Assembly (NCBI GenBank): GCA_031276865.1
Contig: JAISMF010000006.1
Span: 1-36,779, forward strand
Direction of reading: 5' to 3'
Length of the DNA: 36,779 bases
DNA from: Deltaproteobacteria bacterium
Lineage (GTDB): Bacteria > Desulfobacterota > Desulfarculia > Adiutricales > Adiutricaceae
The position numbers were made by a program, and so were the translations under genes. The notes beneath the pieces are model-generated. The model had not been told where the DNA came from and made no database searches. It was given only the letters and a program-made list of their open reading frames with translations. Positions 1-8,246 of the stretch are shown here, one piece after another (position 1 is the stretch's first letter; each line of letters starts with the position of its first letter).

Positions 1-108
1 TTTTTTATTGCATATTTTCCAATTAATATGTTGATATCTTCTTAGATAAATAATATAATCTCTTACATCTCTACTTGGCCACCATATCTTTCTAATGGAG
101 GTGAAATA

Positions 109-1857
109 ATGGATGTAAGCGATTTTATGGATAAAGATGATCATTTAAGTATAGGTAATATTCAATTTACCTCTTTAGGTGTTATTTCATCTTTTTTTGA
201 CAAAACTAACTTGGTTTCTTTTGTTGATGAGCTTTTACCTAAAAATAGGGTTCATAATGTTACCCATGGGGAATGCTTCAAGTTGCTTACCTTATCTACT
301 TTTTGCAAAACCCGTAGGGCCTTATATAAATTGTGTGAAAATCTTGCTGACATTCCTATTTTTTCTTTTTTTCATCGTGAAATAGACATCAATGATTTCA
401 ACGATGATGTGTTGGCTAAATTTTTTGAAGCCATTCACAACTATGGAACTTCTGCGTTTTTCTTGAGGATTGTTCAGCATTTAGCCCCTCAGTTGCCTAA
501 TCTGCTTCATTTTGATGTATTACATACCGACATAACTAATTTTACTGTATATGGTAAATATGAATACGCTGATGTTGATGATATTGCTGAAAATATTATC
601 AAGATCGTCCTTGGGCACCCCAAGGATAAACGTTTTCACCTTAAGTGCCTCAGCCTTGCCCTCATTAGCAATTCGCTGGGGGTACCAGTGTTTATGAGAG
701 AATTATCAGGTAATTGCAGTGACAACAAGGAATTGAACAAGATAATGCGTACTTTCTGCAATTCCATCAAAGACAGCATAAATACTGATACGATTCCATT
801 ATACATAGCTGATGCAGCTTTTTACAGTAAGGATAATATTTTTGATTTTCCAGCTAATTATTTAACCAGAGTTCCGGAAACCAATACAGATTCACGCAAT
901 CTTATCTATAGTGACATAGAACTGCAAACTATGTTACATGACAGTAGATACTCTTTTTATGAGACTAAATCATCATATGGAGGTGTAGAACAAACTTGGT
1001 TACTTGTCCACTCCACAGAAATGGCTGAAAAGCAAAATGCAACTTTAGAGAGAAAATTAAAAAAATTAATGTCTTCTGCTAACGGTGCATTGAAAGTTCT
1101 TGAGAAACGTGCATTTTCTTGCCAAGAAGACGCTGAGAGAGAAGCAAAAATATGGATATCAAAACAAAAAATGTGCCAATTTGATACGGTTGAAATAATT
1201 TCGATAGAACGGCGAGCTGAAGGAAAAAAAGGACGCCCCAAAGTCGGTGAAAAGCTTGAAAAGAATTTTTTTATTAGAGGTACCCTTATTTTTGATAGTG
1301 AAGCCGTTAATAGGGAACGGTTAGGTGTAGGACGCTTTATCTTGGCAACAAACAATCTAACTCTTTCTGCTGAAGAAATCCTTACTAATTATAAGAATCA
1401 AGCGAAGGTAGAAAAATGTTTTAGACATTTGAAGGGTAAAGAGATGCGTATCTCAGAGATCCTGTTAAAAAAGCCGGAAAGAATTCAAGGCCTCTGCTGC
1501 TTTATGTCTTTGGTCATGTTAATATCTTCGTTATTGGAATTGAAATTACGCAATGGATTGAAAGAAAAAGAGAAGACTATCTCCGACAATTTAGGGAAAC
1601 CTACTTCCAACCCTACCTTACATCTAGCATTTCAACTGCTAGAAACTATTTCTGGCGAGATTATGTATGATAAAACAATACAACAATTCTATATGCAAGT
1701 AAGAGTTGTAAAATCACCTGAAATTATTGATATTTTAGAACAATTTGGCCAAGAAGTTCTTAATATGTATCTTACAGATAAAATTATATTGTCGCAAACA
1801 TCTTTAGAACGTTTTATATATAATTATTGTAAAAAAAATAAACTTAAAATATCTTAA
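109..1857 (+). CDS. IS1634-family (IS4-like) DDE transposase
   Basis: Full-length transposase of 582 aa that would cut and move its own insertion sequence by DDE chemistry. The catalytic residues appear intact: D141 in HTDITNF, D235 in IADAAFYS, and E435 in VEKCFRHLK, which lies in the Y-x(2)-R/N-x(3)-E-x(6)-K region typical of IS4-like enzymes. The N-terminal part resembles the DUF4277 region of IS1634 members. A clear ribosome site (GGAGGTGA) ends a few bases before the ATG. The gene is much more AT-rich than the resident genes downstream, which suggests recent arrival. I could not define the terminal inverted repeats, and the left end of the element may lie outside the window. It is probably functional because there is no frameshift and no catalytic substitution. 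Confidence 0.9.
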   Translation: MDVSDFMDKDDHLSIGNIQFTSLGVISSFFDKTNLVSFVDELLPKNRVHNVTHGECFKLLTLSTFCKTRRALYKLCENLADIPIFSFFHREIDINDFNDDVLAKFFEAIHNYGTSAFFLRIVQHLAPQLPNLLHFDVLHTDITNFTVYGKYEYADVDDIAENIIKIVLGHPKDKRFHLKCLSLALISNSLGVPVFMRELSGNCSDNKELNKIMRTFCNSIKDSINTDTIPLYIADAAFYSKDNIFDFPANYLTRVPETNTDSRNLIYSDIELQTMLHDSRYSFYETKSSYGGVEQTWLLVHSTEMAEKQNATLERKLKKLMSSANGALKVLEKRAFSCQEDAEREAKIWISKQKMCQFDTVEIISIERRAEGKKGRPKVGEKLEKNFFIRGTLIFDSEAVNRERLGVGRFILATNNLTLSAEEILTNYKNQAKVEKCFRHLKGKEMRISEILLKKPERIQGLCCFMSLVMLISSLLELKLRNGLKEKEKTISDNLGKPTSNPTLHLAFQLLETISGEIMYDKTIQQFYMQVRVVKSPEIIDILEQFGQEVLNMYLTDKIILSQTSLERFIYNYCKKNKLKIS

Positions 1858-2180
1858 TATTATAAAAAATATTTGTTATAGCATTATTAAAGTATAATAA
1901 TATAAAATATATATTATATTAGCTGTATATTATGATTTAGTGCTGTTTTGATACGTTTTAATTTTGATTTAACATAAAAATTGTTTACTATAATGTTCTT
2001 TTGAAAAGTGAAAAAGTTCAAAGCTAAATTAAATCCCCTCTTCGTTTTAGCAACCAGCGGAATATCAGAATATTCATGATGCGGGACTCATAAATAATCG
2101 AATGAATCCTTATAATTTTCCAAAGCGTTTTCGGCTGAAATAGTTTCCCGATGCTTTAAAAACTTTAAATATCGCCTCGG
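1858..2180. other. AT-rich intergenic region after the transposase
   Basis: About 320 bases with no supported gene. The first half is almost pure A/T and probably contains the right end of the insertion sequence. I could not identify a terminal inverted repeat or target duplication by eye. Confidence 0.5.
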
Positions 2181-3911
2181 TCAGCGGAAGGTATTATTGT
2201 CCCTTATGAGAACCACTACTTTTGAACGGCCGAAAATACCTAAACCTAGTTCAACCACCTCTTTCGCTTCCATAAAATAATGTTTGGAGTACTCTTTTTC
2301 AGAAATCTGTTCCATGGCTTTCTGGGCTAAGCTACGGGCTTTTTCGCACTTATCCTCAATTGTTAAATTAGAGGAATTTATAGGTTCTTTTTCGGATTTA
2401 ACTTCAATAATCACGTAAACATTGTCGGAAAAAACCAAATCAAGATCCGATTTTCCCATGGATGATGAAACTTGAGATCTGGCATCGATACCCATTCCGT
2501 TAATAAAAGCTTGAATAACGGAATGATAGTATTTTTCCATTGGTATATGTTGTTCGGAGGATAATTTAGCCAAGGATGTTTCAAAGAGTTTCTCAATCGC
2601 GGCGGCGTCACGTTTGAGGACGGCGTTCATAAATATTTCCCCTGTTGAAATTAATTCTTTAATATCGGCAGGGCCGAAATACGCTTGATAGAAAGCAATG
2701 GGGTAACAGCGCTCTACTTCCATATTCGGGATTTTAAGGGAATAAGGCTCCTTCTTATTTTTCCATGTTACTCCGTTCAAAGTTAGATAACCGGTTTGAA
2801 ATAAAATAGGAATCGGAGAGACATCGACCGCGATAAACGCGCTTAAGTATTCCTTTGGAGCTCTGAGCGGAGGTTTAAAATTAAAAGAGTCAGGGTTGTT
2901 CGCGATGATTTTTGTTAGAAAAGATGGCGGACCGACCTGGAGCCAGTAGTCTTTAAAAATTTTTTCATCAAAAAAATTAACAATGGAAAAGGGGTTTAAA
3001 ACTCTGGTCGTCTTGTCTGACGTGGTTTCATCAAAATTGGTTCTCCCGTCAAAAACATATCCATCATACCAATTTAGTATTTCCTTTCTAAGATCGGCTA
3101 CTGTGGATTCTGGCTCCATTTGTTCCGTCGCTATAAGTTCGTTAAGAGTTTCCTCATAACGATCGGCAAAGAGAGAGTCCAAGTCTTGAAGAGTAAAACC
3201 GCAGATTCCGGCGTACTCAGGTCTAAGGGATATGTCAACAATGTTGTTCGTGGTCTGATCTAGAGCCGCCCTACCCGCTTGCGAGATACCGGTTACAAAG
3301 ATAAAATGAATAAAATCGTCAAGATTCTTAAACCCGCGGTAAAAATCGTGGAGGGTTTTCTGGTTTGCGTTGGCCACCTTGGAGTTGTCAATATTATCAA
3401 TGATAGGGGCGTCATACTCGTCAATCAAAATAACAACTTTCCGATCTTGTTCTAGTCTATCCTGGTCTTTAGCCGGGTCTTTCTGAAAATCATTGTACTT
3501 ATTGTACAGTTTTTTAACAAGATCGATAAGCGCGATGTCAAAAGACAAATCCGTTATCGAAAGACCTTCAGACTCCCCGATGCTACGAAGGGTAAATAAG
3601 ATTTTTTTTTCCAGCATGCCAGGCTCATCAGTTTGGGCGTAATCCATACTGATGCGGATGACAGGATGTTTTTGAAATGAGTAATCCGAGGAATCAATCC
3701 ATAACCCTTTAAAAAGATCCCTTTCACCGGAAAACAAAGACTCAATAGCGCTAAGAAGGAGAGATTTACCGAAACGCCTGGGACGACAAAGAAAACAAAC
3801 TAGATGTTTATTAAGCAAATTATATATATACTCGGTTTTATCAGCGTAAATCATGTTTTCTTTGATAACTCGAGTAAATGATTGGGTTATTTTTGGAATA
3901 TTCTTTAACAC
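2181..3911 (-). CDS. AAA-ATPase-like protein with PD-(D/E)XK nuclease domain (DUF1703 type)
   Basis: A 576-aa protein of the AAA-ATPase-like (PF09820) plus PD-(D/E)XK (PF08011) family, abundant in gut and host-associated anaerobes and of unknown physiological role. Seen directly: VDKT-like ADKTEY near residue 24, a Walker A-like RPRRFGKSLLL at about 43-53, Walker B LIDEYD at about 162-167, and a C-terminal nuclease-fold signature with D489 in GKSDLDL and E503-V-K505 in IIEVK. The start is GTG, chosen because AGGAG lies at 3918-3922, seven bases upstream. It is intact, while a relative at 15536-17266 is broken. The gene stands alone between AT-rich spacers. A role in mobile-element biology or defence is speculation. 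Confidence 0.88.
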   Translation of the reverse strand: MLKNIPKITQSFTRVIKENMIYADKTEYIYNLLNKHLVCFLCRPRRFGKSLLLSAIESLFSGERDLFKGLWIDSSDYSFQKHPVIRISMDYAQTDEPGMLEKKILFTLRSIGESEGLSITDLSFDIALIDLVKKLYNKYNDFQKDPAKDQDRLEQDRKVVILIDEYDAPIIDNIDNSKVANANQKTLHDFYRGFKNLDDFIHFIFVTGISQAGRAALDQTTNNIVDISLRPEYAGICGFTLQDLDSLFADRYEETLNELIATEQMEPESTVADLRKEILNWYDGYVFDGRTNFDETTSDKTTRVLNPFSIVNFFDEKIFKDYWLQVGPPSFLTKIIANNPDSFNFKPPLRAPKEYLSAFIAVDVSPIPILFQTGYLTLNGVTWKNKKEPYSLKIPNMEVERCYPIAFYQAYFGPADIKELISTGEIFMNAVLKRDAAAIEKLFETSLAKLSSEQHIPMEKYYHSVIQAFINGMGIDARSQVSSSMGKSDLDLVFSDNVYVIIEVKSEKEPINSSNLTIEDKCEKARSLAQKAMEQISEKEYSKHYFMEAKEVVELGLGIFGRSKVVVLIRDNNTFR

Positions 3912-3923
3912 GCTAAACTCCTA

Positions 3924-4946
3924 GAGCGGTGAGCGAGTTTCTGGAACGACGAAACACAATACCTGAGAATTTAGTTTTTGTCCAGAGGGGGTTTATATCT
4001 TGGGTCGAGATGAAAAAAACGACTAAAAAATAGTTACCTTATTATAATATAGTTATATAATTTTCTGGTGTTTTTTTATTCCTTCTTTTGTTTATAGTAT
4101 ATAATATCAATAATGTTTTATTATAAAAATTTAATTTTAAATGGTCGTATTGTAAATTTTTTCGAGGGAAATATATTTATGAGTCATCCGCGAAAGTCTG
4201 GCTTTGAAAAAATATTTTCCGACCGTATGCAACATAAAGGATAAATTATAATAGCCTATAGTATATAAAGTAGATTGTTTCAAATTTTTAAAACAGCAGA
4301 GACTTTTCGCGGTCGCATCATTAATAAACTTATTTTTTTTCCACGATGACGCGTTTTTTCGCGAGGTCATTTCAGGCGTTCTTATAGTCTTTTGGGATTC
4401 AGACACTCGTTGTTTGATAACACTTGCGGAAGACCCGGTATATTGATTAAGGTGCCAGGTGCGGGAAACCGCTTGCCCGGAATTGTCCGGAGCCGACTGG
4501 AAACGGAAAGAAGGACCGCGTTAGTTGGCTAGCCTGCTACCAAATTTTTCTAATATTTATCCGCCGGGTTAATATTTTAGAACTAAAAAGAGGATAGCGC
4601 TCAGTGTATTTGGAAAAAACAAGTTAAGCGGCGATTAATTCCCCTAAAGTTTAACGCTTACGCTAAAACCACGTTACCGGCTCGATGCCGTTTTGGTTTA
4701 CCCCGCAATTATCGCCAGGTCGTTTAGCAATTTTAACGCCTCGATTTTCGAGCGCGGGATAATGACGCTATTTTCGCATCGTTATCCCACACGCCTCAGC
4801 CAAAGCGCGTCCCTGTTGATCTAATCCGTTTGCCCGCTTTTCAACCGATTCGATTCCGCCTGGTTAATTTCACAAAAGCCGGCAAACAGCGCTGAAAACA
4901 CGCTTTCAACAAAAAACGCGCGAAGAATTATTTTCGAAATAACTTG
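3924..4946. other. Intergenic region without a supported gene
   Basis: About 1 kb separates the ATPase gene and the pyridoxal kinase gene. The left half is AT-rich with an 89-codon minus-strand frame (4137-4406) that shows no recognisable domain. The right half is GC-richer. Read on the minus strand from about 4920 to 4640 it gives coding-like stretches interrupted by stops, so it may be a decayed gene. No family was recognised. Confidence 0.4.
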
Positions 4947-5819
4947 TCAGGGAAGCAGATCGTAGTTTTCCGAAAGCACCGGAGAAAGCAGGTTTTTAAG
5001 CGACCTTTCCAGGAGAATCTCGTTGTGCCCGAGCCCCGAGTAACCGAAGGTCACGCGGATGGCGTTGGCCACGAACTGCGAGCTTCTGTCGATGGCTATG
5101 GGGAGGCTGTCCCCTTGCAGCAGGCTGCCGGTCAGCACGCTGGAGAACATGTCTCCGGTTCCGTGGTACTGGATGGGCACCTCGGGACGGCCGGTGAGCC
5201 AGAAGCGACCGTCCTCGCGGTTGTACGCGGCCACCGCGCTCTGAGACTCGCGGCTCTTTAGGGGGAGGCTCGTTATGACCGGCATGGTCGGACCCAGATC
5301 GGAAAGGGCCCTCAGCCAGTCTTTGACCTCCTCTTCGCTCATAGACTCCGGGACGGGCCTATTCAGCATGAAGGCCGCTTCGGTGATGTTGGGGGTCACG
5401 ACCTTGGCCTTGGCGGAGAGCTTTCTCATCTCCGAAACCATTTCCGGCGGCATGGAGGCGTACATCTTGCCGTGGTCGGCCATGACCGGATCCACCACCA
5501 CCAGCGTCTCCGGCGTGCTGAAGGCGTCGATGAAGTTGGAGACGATGTCCACCTGGGCGACCGATCCCAAAAATCCGCTGTAGATCCCCTCGAAGCGCAG
5601 CCCCAGCTTCTCCCAGTGCTTGATGAAGCCCGGAAGCTCGTCGGTCAGATCGAAGAGGGTGAAGCCTTCAATGGCGGTGTGGGTGGAAAGGACCGCCGTG
5701 GGCACCGGGCAGACCTCGAAACCCATGGTGGATAGTATGGGGATGACGACGGTTAAAGAGCACCGCCCGAATCCGGAGAGATCGTGGATGGCCGCGACCC
5801 GCGGCAGAGGATTTTTCAT
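4947..5819 (-). CDS. pdxY: Pyridoxal/pyridoxine/pyridoxamine kinase
   Basis: A 290-aa ribokinase-fold enzyme that phosphorylates the 5'-hydroxyl of B6 vitamers in the cytoplasm, the salvage route to pyridoxal phosphate. Supporting features are the N-terminal AAIHDLSGFGRCSLT segment, THTAIEGF near residue 47, DPVMADHGKMY at about 110-120, VTPNITEA at about 141-148, and the anion-hole and catalytic motif HGTGDMFSS at about 219-227 with the catalytic base at D223. Length is normal for the PdxK/PdxY family. The ATG overlaps the stop of the upstream small membrane protein in an ATGA arrangement, so the two are probably co-transcribed and translationally coupled. The symbol could equally be pdxK; family identity is firm, the subtype is not. 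Confidence 0.9.
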   Translation of the reverse strand: MKNPLPRVAAIHDLSGFGRCSLTVVIPILSTMGFEVCPVPTAVLSTHTAIEGFTLFDLTDELPGFIKHWEKLGLRFEGIYSGFLGSVAQVDIVSNFIDAFSTPETLVVVDPVMADHGKMYASMPPEMVSEMRKLSAKAKVVTPNITEAAFMLNRPVPESMSEEEVKDWLRALSDLGPTMPVITSLPLKSRESQSAVAAYNREDGRFWLTGRPEVPIQYHGTGDMFSSVLTGSLLQGDSLPIAIDRSSQFVANAIRVTFGYSGLGHNEILLERSLKNLLSPVLSENYDLLP

Positions 5820-6064
5820 ATTTCGCTCCCGTCGCCGTCGTCCTCCTCCTCTTTACCCGGCCTTCCGAACCAGGCTCCGGCCAGTCCCGTCAGTCCCAGA
5901 AGGGCCATGAGGCTCCCGGAAAAAATTACCATGACGAAGACGTGCGGATTGGTGACGGAAAAAGCCATCCCGAGCGTCCAGACGCCCAGCGGAGTGAACA
6001 CGAGAAAGGTTATCAGGCAGAGGATGAATCTGAACAAAGCGACCCGCTTTCCCTGAGTTTTCAA
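5816..6064 (-). CDS. Small two-helix membrane protein, unknown function
   Basis: An 82-aa protein with two predicted membrane helices, roughly residues 10-33 and 40-66, followed by a charged tail rich in Asp and Glu. No family was recognised. It directly precedes the pyridoxal kinase gene and shares four bases with it (ATGA), which argues that it is a real gene. The start used here is TTG at 6064, and no convincing ribosome site is visible before it, so translation may begin at a later codon. A function linked to B6 transport would be guesswork. Confidence 0.6.
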   Translation of the reverse strand: MKTQGKRVALFRFILCLITFLVFTPLGVWTLGMAFSVTNPHVFVMVIFSGSLMALLGLTGLAGAWFGRPGKEEEDDGDGSEI

Positions 6065-6092
6065 GTAAACGGAAGATTTTTTTAAATTTTTA

Positions 6093-6114
6093 AACGCCCC
6101 GTAAGGCGTTTTTT
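6093..6114 (+). terminator. Rho-independent terminator-like hairpin, plus strand
   Basis: AACGCC (6093-6098) pairs with GGCGTT (6105-6110), and a T-run follows at 6109-6114. No plus-strand gene lies immediately upstream, so it may act as part of a paired barrier with the adjacent minus-strand hairpin. Confidence 0.45.
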
Positions 6115-6137
6115 AAAAACCCGGCGTTTGACGCCGG
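6115..6137 (-). terminator. Rho-independent terminator, minus strand
   Basis: CCGGCG (6121-6126) and CGCCGG (6132-6137) form a six-pair GC stem with a five-base loop. On the minus strand it is followed by GTTTTT. It would stop readthrough from the ferredoxin gene into the small membrane protein and pyridoxal kinase pair. Confidence 0.6.
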
Positions 6138-6286
6138 TTGATATTTTAACGGAAAGCGGCTGAAAAGGGAAGAGTTTCGACGCTTTCAAGATGAGCCGGA
6201 AGAAGGAAAGAGGCGGATGGGAAAAAATTACCTTAACGAAAACCGGAGGTTAAATGAAAGTCCCGCCTGTTTACGGCGGGGACAAA

Positions 6287-6328
6287 GAAGGCGGGCCGGA
6301 TAGGGTCACCCCTCTCCGGCCCGCCTTC
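6287..6328 (-). terminator. Hairpin terminator downstream of the ferredoxin
   Basis: A perfect 14-bp stem (6287-6300 with 6315-6328) starts about 30 bases after the ferredoxin stop. The T-tract on the minus side is short (CTTTG). On the plus side GTTTTTT follows, so it may work in both directions. Confidence 0.65.
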
Positions 6329-6359
6329 GTGTTTTTTGGGGAAAACCCGGCTTCGCCGT

Positions 6360-6548
6360 TTACTCCTCGGTGATGGTGATGGCCTTAACTTCGCAGGCTT
6401 CAACACAAGTCTCGCAACCTACGCACTCGGCGAGATTGACCGGAACGGCAAGGCCATCCTTAATCTCGTAGACTTCCACCGGGCAAGCGTCTTTGCAGTT
6501 TCCGTCGCCGTTGCAAAGACCGGAATCGATTTTAATTACGTAACCCAT
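6360..6548 (-). CDS. Small ferredoxin with an Asp-for-Cys ligand in cluster I
   Basis: A 62-aa bacterial-type ferredoxin, an electron carrier for anaerobic redox enzymes in the cytoplasm. The second motif is complete: C42-x2-C45-x2-C48-x3-C52. In the first motif the second cysteine is aspartate: C12-x2-D15-x2-C18-x3-C22-P. This pattern is known from Desulfovibrio africanus ferredoxin III and Pyrococcus furiosus ferredoxin, where the cluster converts between [3Fe-4S] and [4Fe-4S] or is ligated by Asp. A ribosome site (GAGGTAG) precedes the ATG. The gene is monocistronic, with its own promoter-like site at 6662-6690 and a terminator at 6287-6328. Partner enzymes are not encoded nearby. Confidence 0.92.
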   Translation of the reverse strand: MGYVIKIDSGLCNGDGNCKDACPVEVYEIKDGLAVPVNLAECVGCETCVEACEVKAITITEE

Positions 6549-6661
6549 TTTGATACTACCTCGCGTTCAGGGTTGATGGTTGGACTGAGTATCGCCTTCG
6601 ATGAAGGCCTCCCACCTGCGGCCGGCACTGTTTTTCAAGTGAAAACGGCCACGGCAGTTTG

Positions 6662-6690
6662 TATATAGATCATTTTGTCAAAATAAGCAA
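6662..6690 (-). promoter_or_regulatory. Candidate promoter of the ferredoxin gene with internal palindrome
   Basis: On the minus strand TTGCTT (6685-6690) and TATATA (6662-6667) are separated by 17 bases, a good sigma-70 layout. The spacer carries the palindrome ATTTTG-T-CAAAAT (6672-6684), which could be an operator. Confidence 0.45.
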
Positions 6691-7107
6691 TATTTTTTTT
6701 GGCGGGAAATTATCCGATAAACAAGACCTTTTAGCCGTAATCGAGAGCGCCCGGTTCCAAGTTGGAATCTTGACGGGGGAGCCCCGGCCCTCGTCTAAAA
6801 ATTAGTTTGACTTTTAAACCTCCGTTCGCGAAGGAGGCCGCCCGTCTCCGCCCGGAAGCGGCCTTTGTTCCGAAAGGTGGTTAGATCGGGTTTTGGGTGA
6901 AGTTTATTCAGGGTCGATGGATGAAATGTCGCCGTTTTTAAAAACTTTCTATCTAATTTAATTATATTATAATAATTTTATATTTAATTATCGATATTTA
7001 CTTAAGAATATTCGAGCCTATAATTCCAGCCGGAAAAAACCGATTGAAACAACCCCGTTGTTTTTCGCCGCCGCCCTCCGCTTGAAAACCGACCACGGGG
7101 GCCGACT
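6691..7107. other. Intergenic region upstream of the ferredoxin
   Basis: About 400 bases with no supported gene. It holds a small hairpin at 6819-6837 (CCTCC against GGAGG around TTCGCGAA) and an A/T-rich block at about 6950-7010. Nothing else was recognised. Confidence 0.4.
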
Positions 7108-7137
7108 AAAAAAAAGCCCCTCCGCGAAAGAGGGGCT
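7108..7137 (-). terminator. Rho-independent terminator of rplU-rpmA
   Basis: AGCCCCTC (7115-7122) pairs with GAGGGGCT (7130-7137). Eight T residues follow on the minus strand. It lies about 45 bases after the rpmA stop, a textbook intrinsic terminator. Confidence 0.88.
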
Positions 7138-7180
7138 GGAAATAATTCGGCGCCTTAAACGCCCCGGGTTCGCGGCCGCG

Positions 7181-7483
7181 TCAGCCGGCCGCCTGAACCG
7201 ATGGCTGCTCCGGAGCGAGCTCCGGCGCCAAAGACGGGTAGACGCTCACTTTCTTCCGGCCGTTTCCCTGACGCTCGTATTTGACGGCGCCGTCCACGAG
7301 GGCGTAGAGGGTGTAGTCCCGGCCCAGGCCCACGTTTAAGCCCGGATGGATCTTCGTTCCCAGCTGCCGGACCAGAATGTTTCCCGCCCGGACGATCTGT
7401 CCGCCGTAGCGCTTCACGCCTCTTCTTTTACCTATGGTGTCGCGGCCGTTGCGGCTGGAGCCGCCGGCTTTTTTGTGGGCCAT
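7181..7483 (-). CDS. rpmA: 50S ribosomal protein L27
   Basis: A 100-aa large-subunit protein whose N-terminus reaches the peptidyl transferase centre. It starts [15 protein letters not shown] with no cleaved Firmicutes-type extension and contains the conserved [21 protein letters not shown] segment. The usual length is about 85 aa. Here a tail of about 15 residues with a repeated LAPE motif follows the conserved body. It begins one base after the rplU stop and ends the two-gene operon, with the terminator about 45 bases downstream. The obgE gene that often follows in other bacteria is absent at this position. Confidence 0.96.
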   Translation of the reverse strand: MAHKKAGGSSRNGRDTIGKRRGVKRYGGQIVRAGNILVRQLGTKIHPGLNVGLGRDYTLYALVDGAVKYERQGNGRKKVSVYPSLAPELAPEQPSVQAAG

Positions 7484-7484
7484 C

Positions 7485-7976
7485 TTACTCCCCCCCTTCG
7501 TCTTTCAGCGGGGCGTCCCCGTCCGCCGGGGCCTCCCCGGCCGGAGCGCCCTCCCCTTCGGAAGAACCCCGATCCGTCGCCGCGACCTCCGCCGCCGCGC
7601 CATCCAAAGCGGCTTCGGAGGCGCTTTCCGGAGAGGCGTCTCCGGAGGCGGGCTCGGCGTCTTCGGCGGTCGGGAAAATGTCGGTTATGAGAAGCTCGGT
7701 TAGATCCTGACGGTGCCCGCGGGTCTTCTGGAAGCCGGTGCGGCGTTTCGTCTTGTAGACGCGGATCTTGGGGCCGCGGAAGTTGCGGGTGACGATGGCC
7801 CGCACCGAGGCGCCGGAGAGCGCCTTGGCTCCGACCTCCGCCCCGCCGCTTATGTAAAGCACGTTTTTGAGGGGCAGGGGGTCGTTTTCGACCGCGGCCT
7901 GGAGGCGGTTTACCTGTATCTTCTGGCCGACCGACACCTGATACTGGCGGCCGCCCAACTCTAAAATGGCGTACAT
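7485..7976 (-). CDS. rplU: 50S ribosomal protein L21 with acidic Ala-rich tail
   Basis: A 163-aa large-subunit protein that binds 23S rRNA. The conserved body covers residues 1-103: [14 protein letters not shown] at the start, and the family signature [16 protein letters not shown] near 75-90. A tail of about 60 residues rich in Ala, Glu, Asp, Ser and Gly follows, which most L21 proteins of about 103 aa lack. A ribosome site (GGAGGAG) lies nine bases before the ATG. It is the first gene of the rplU-rpmA operon, with a strong promoter candidate at 8013-8041. Confidence 0.96.
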   Translation of the reverse strand: MYAILELGGRQYQVSVGQKIQVNRLQAAVENDPLPLKNVLYISGGAEVGAKALSGASVRAIVTRNFRGPKIRVYKTKRRTGFQKTRGHRQDLTELLITDIFPTAEDAEPASGDASPESASEAALDGAAAEVAATDRGSSEGEGAPAGEAPADGDAPLKDEGGE

Positions 7977-8012
7977 GGAAAGGACTCCTCCCGGGAGAAC
8001 TGAAGAGGGATC

Positions 8013-8041
8013 ATATTAATCGGGAGCGGGGCTTTTGTCAA
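8013..8041 (-). promoter_or_regulatory. Strong sigma-70-type promoter for rplU-rpmA
   Basis: On the minus strand a perfect TTGACA (8036-8041) lies 17 bases from TAATAT (8013-8018). Transcription would start near 8006, giving a leader of roughly 30 bases before rplU. Confidence 0.75.
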
Positions 8042-8051
8042 TAGCCGGAAA

Positions 8052-8185
8052 GGCCTTTTCGGAGGTTCTTTTCGGGGGCCTTTTCGGTGCCTTTTTAGAC
8101 TGTTTCGACGCCTTTTCAGGCCTTTTTGGGGCCTTTTCGGGGCCTTTTCAGGCCTTTTCAGGGCCTTTTCGTGGCCTTTTCGGGG
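8052..8185. repeat. Short tandem repeat array, GGCCTTTTC units
   Basis: About a dozen degenerate copies of a 10-13 bp unit based on GGCCTTTTCGG lie between the end of leuS and the promoter of rplU. The copies differ mainly at the junction bases and in length. Several frames through the array are open but low in complexity. It is probably a slippage- or recombination-grown minisatellite. Confidence 0.85.
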
Positions 8186-8246
8186 ATCGGGCGGGTTTTT
8201 CCGGAGCTCCCTCCGGCGTCCCAGGGCTCCCCCGGCCTTTCCCCCC

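Noticed and set aside
4137..4406. Minus-strand frame of 89 codons
   Set aside because: AT-rich, no ribosome site, no domain resemblance; kept only as part of the intergenic description.
4437..4560. Possible tRNA or structured RNA in a GC-rich patch
   Set aside because: Could not fold a cloverleaf or find a conserved T-arm by eye.
8052..8185. CRISPR-like array
   Set aside because: Units are 10-13 bp, contiguous and without unique spacers, so this is a minisatellite.
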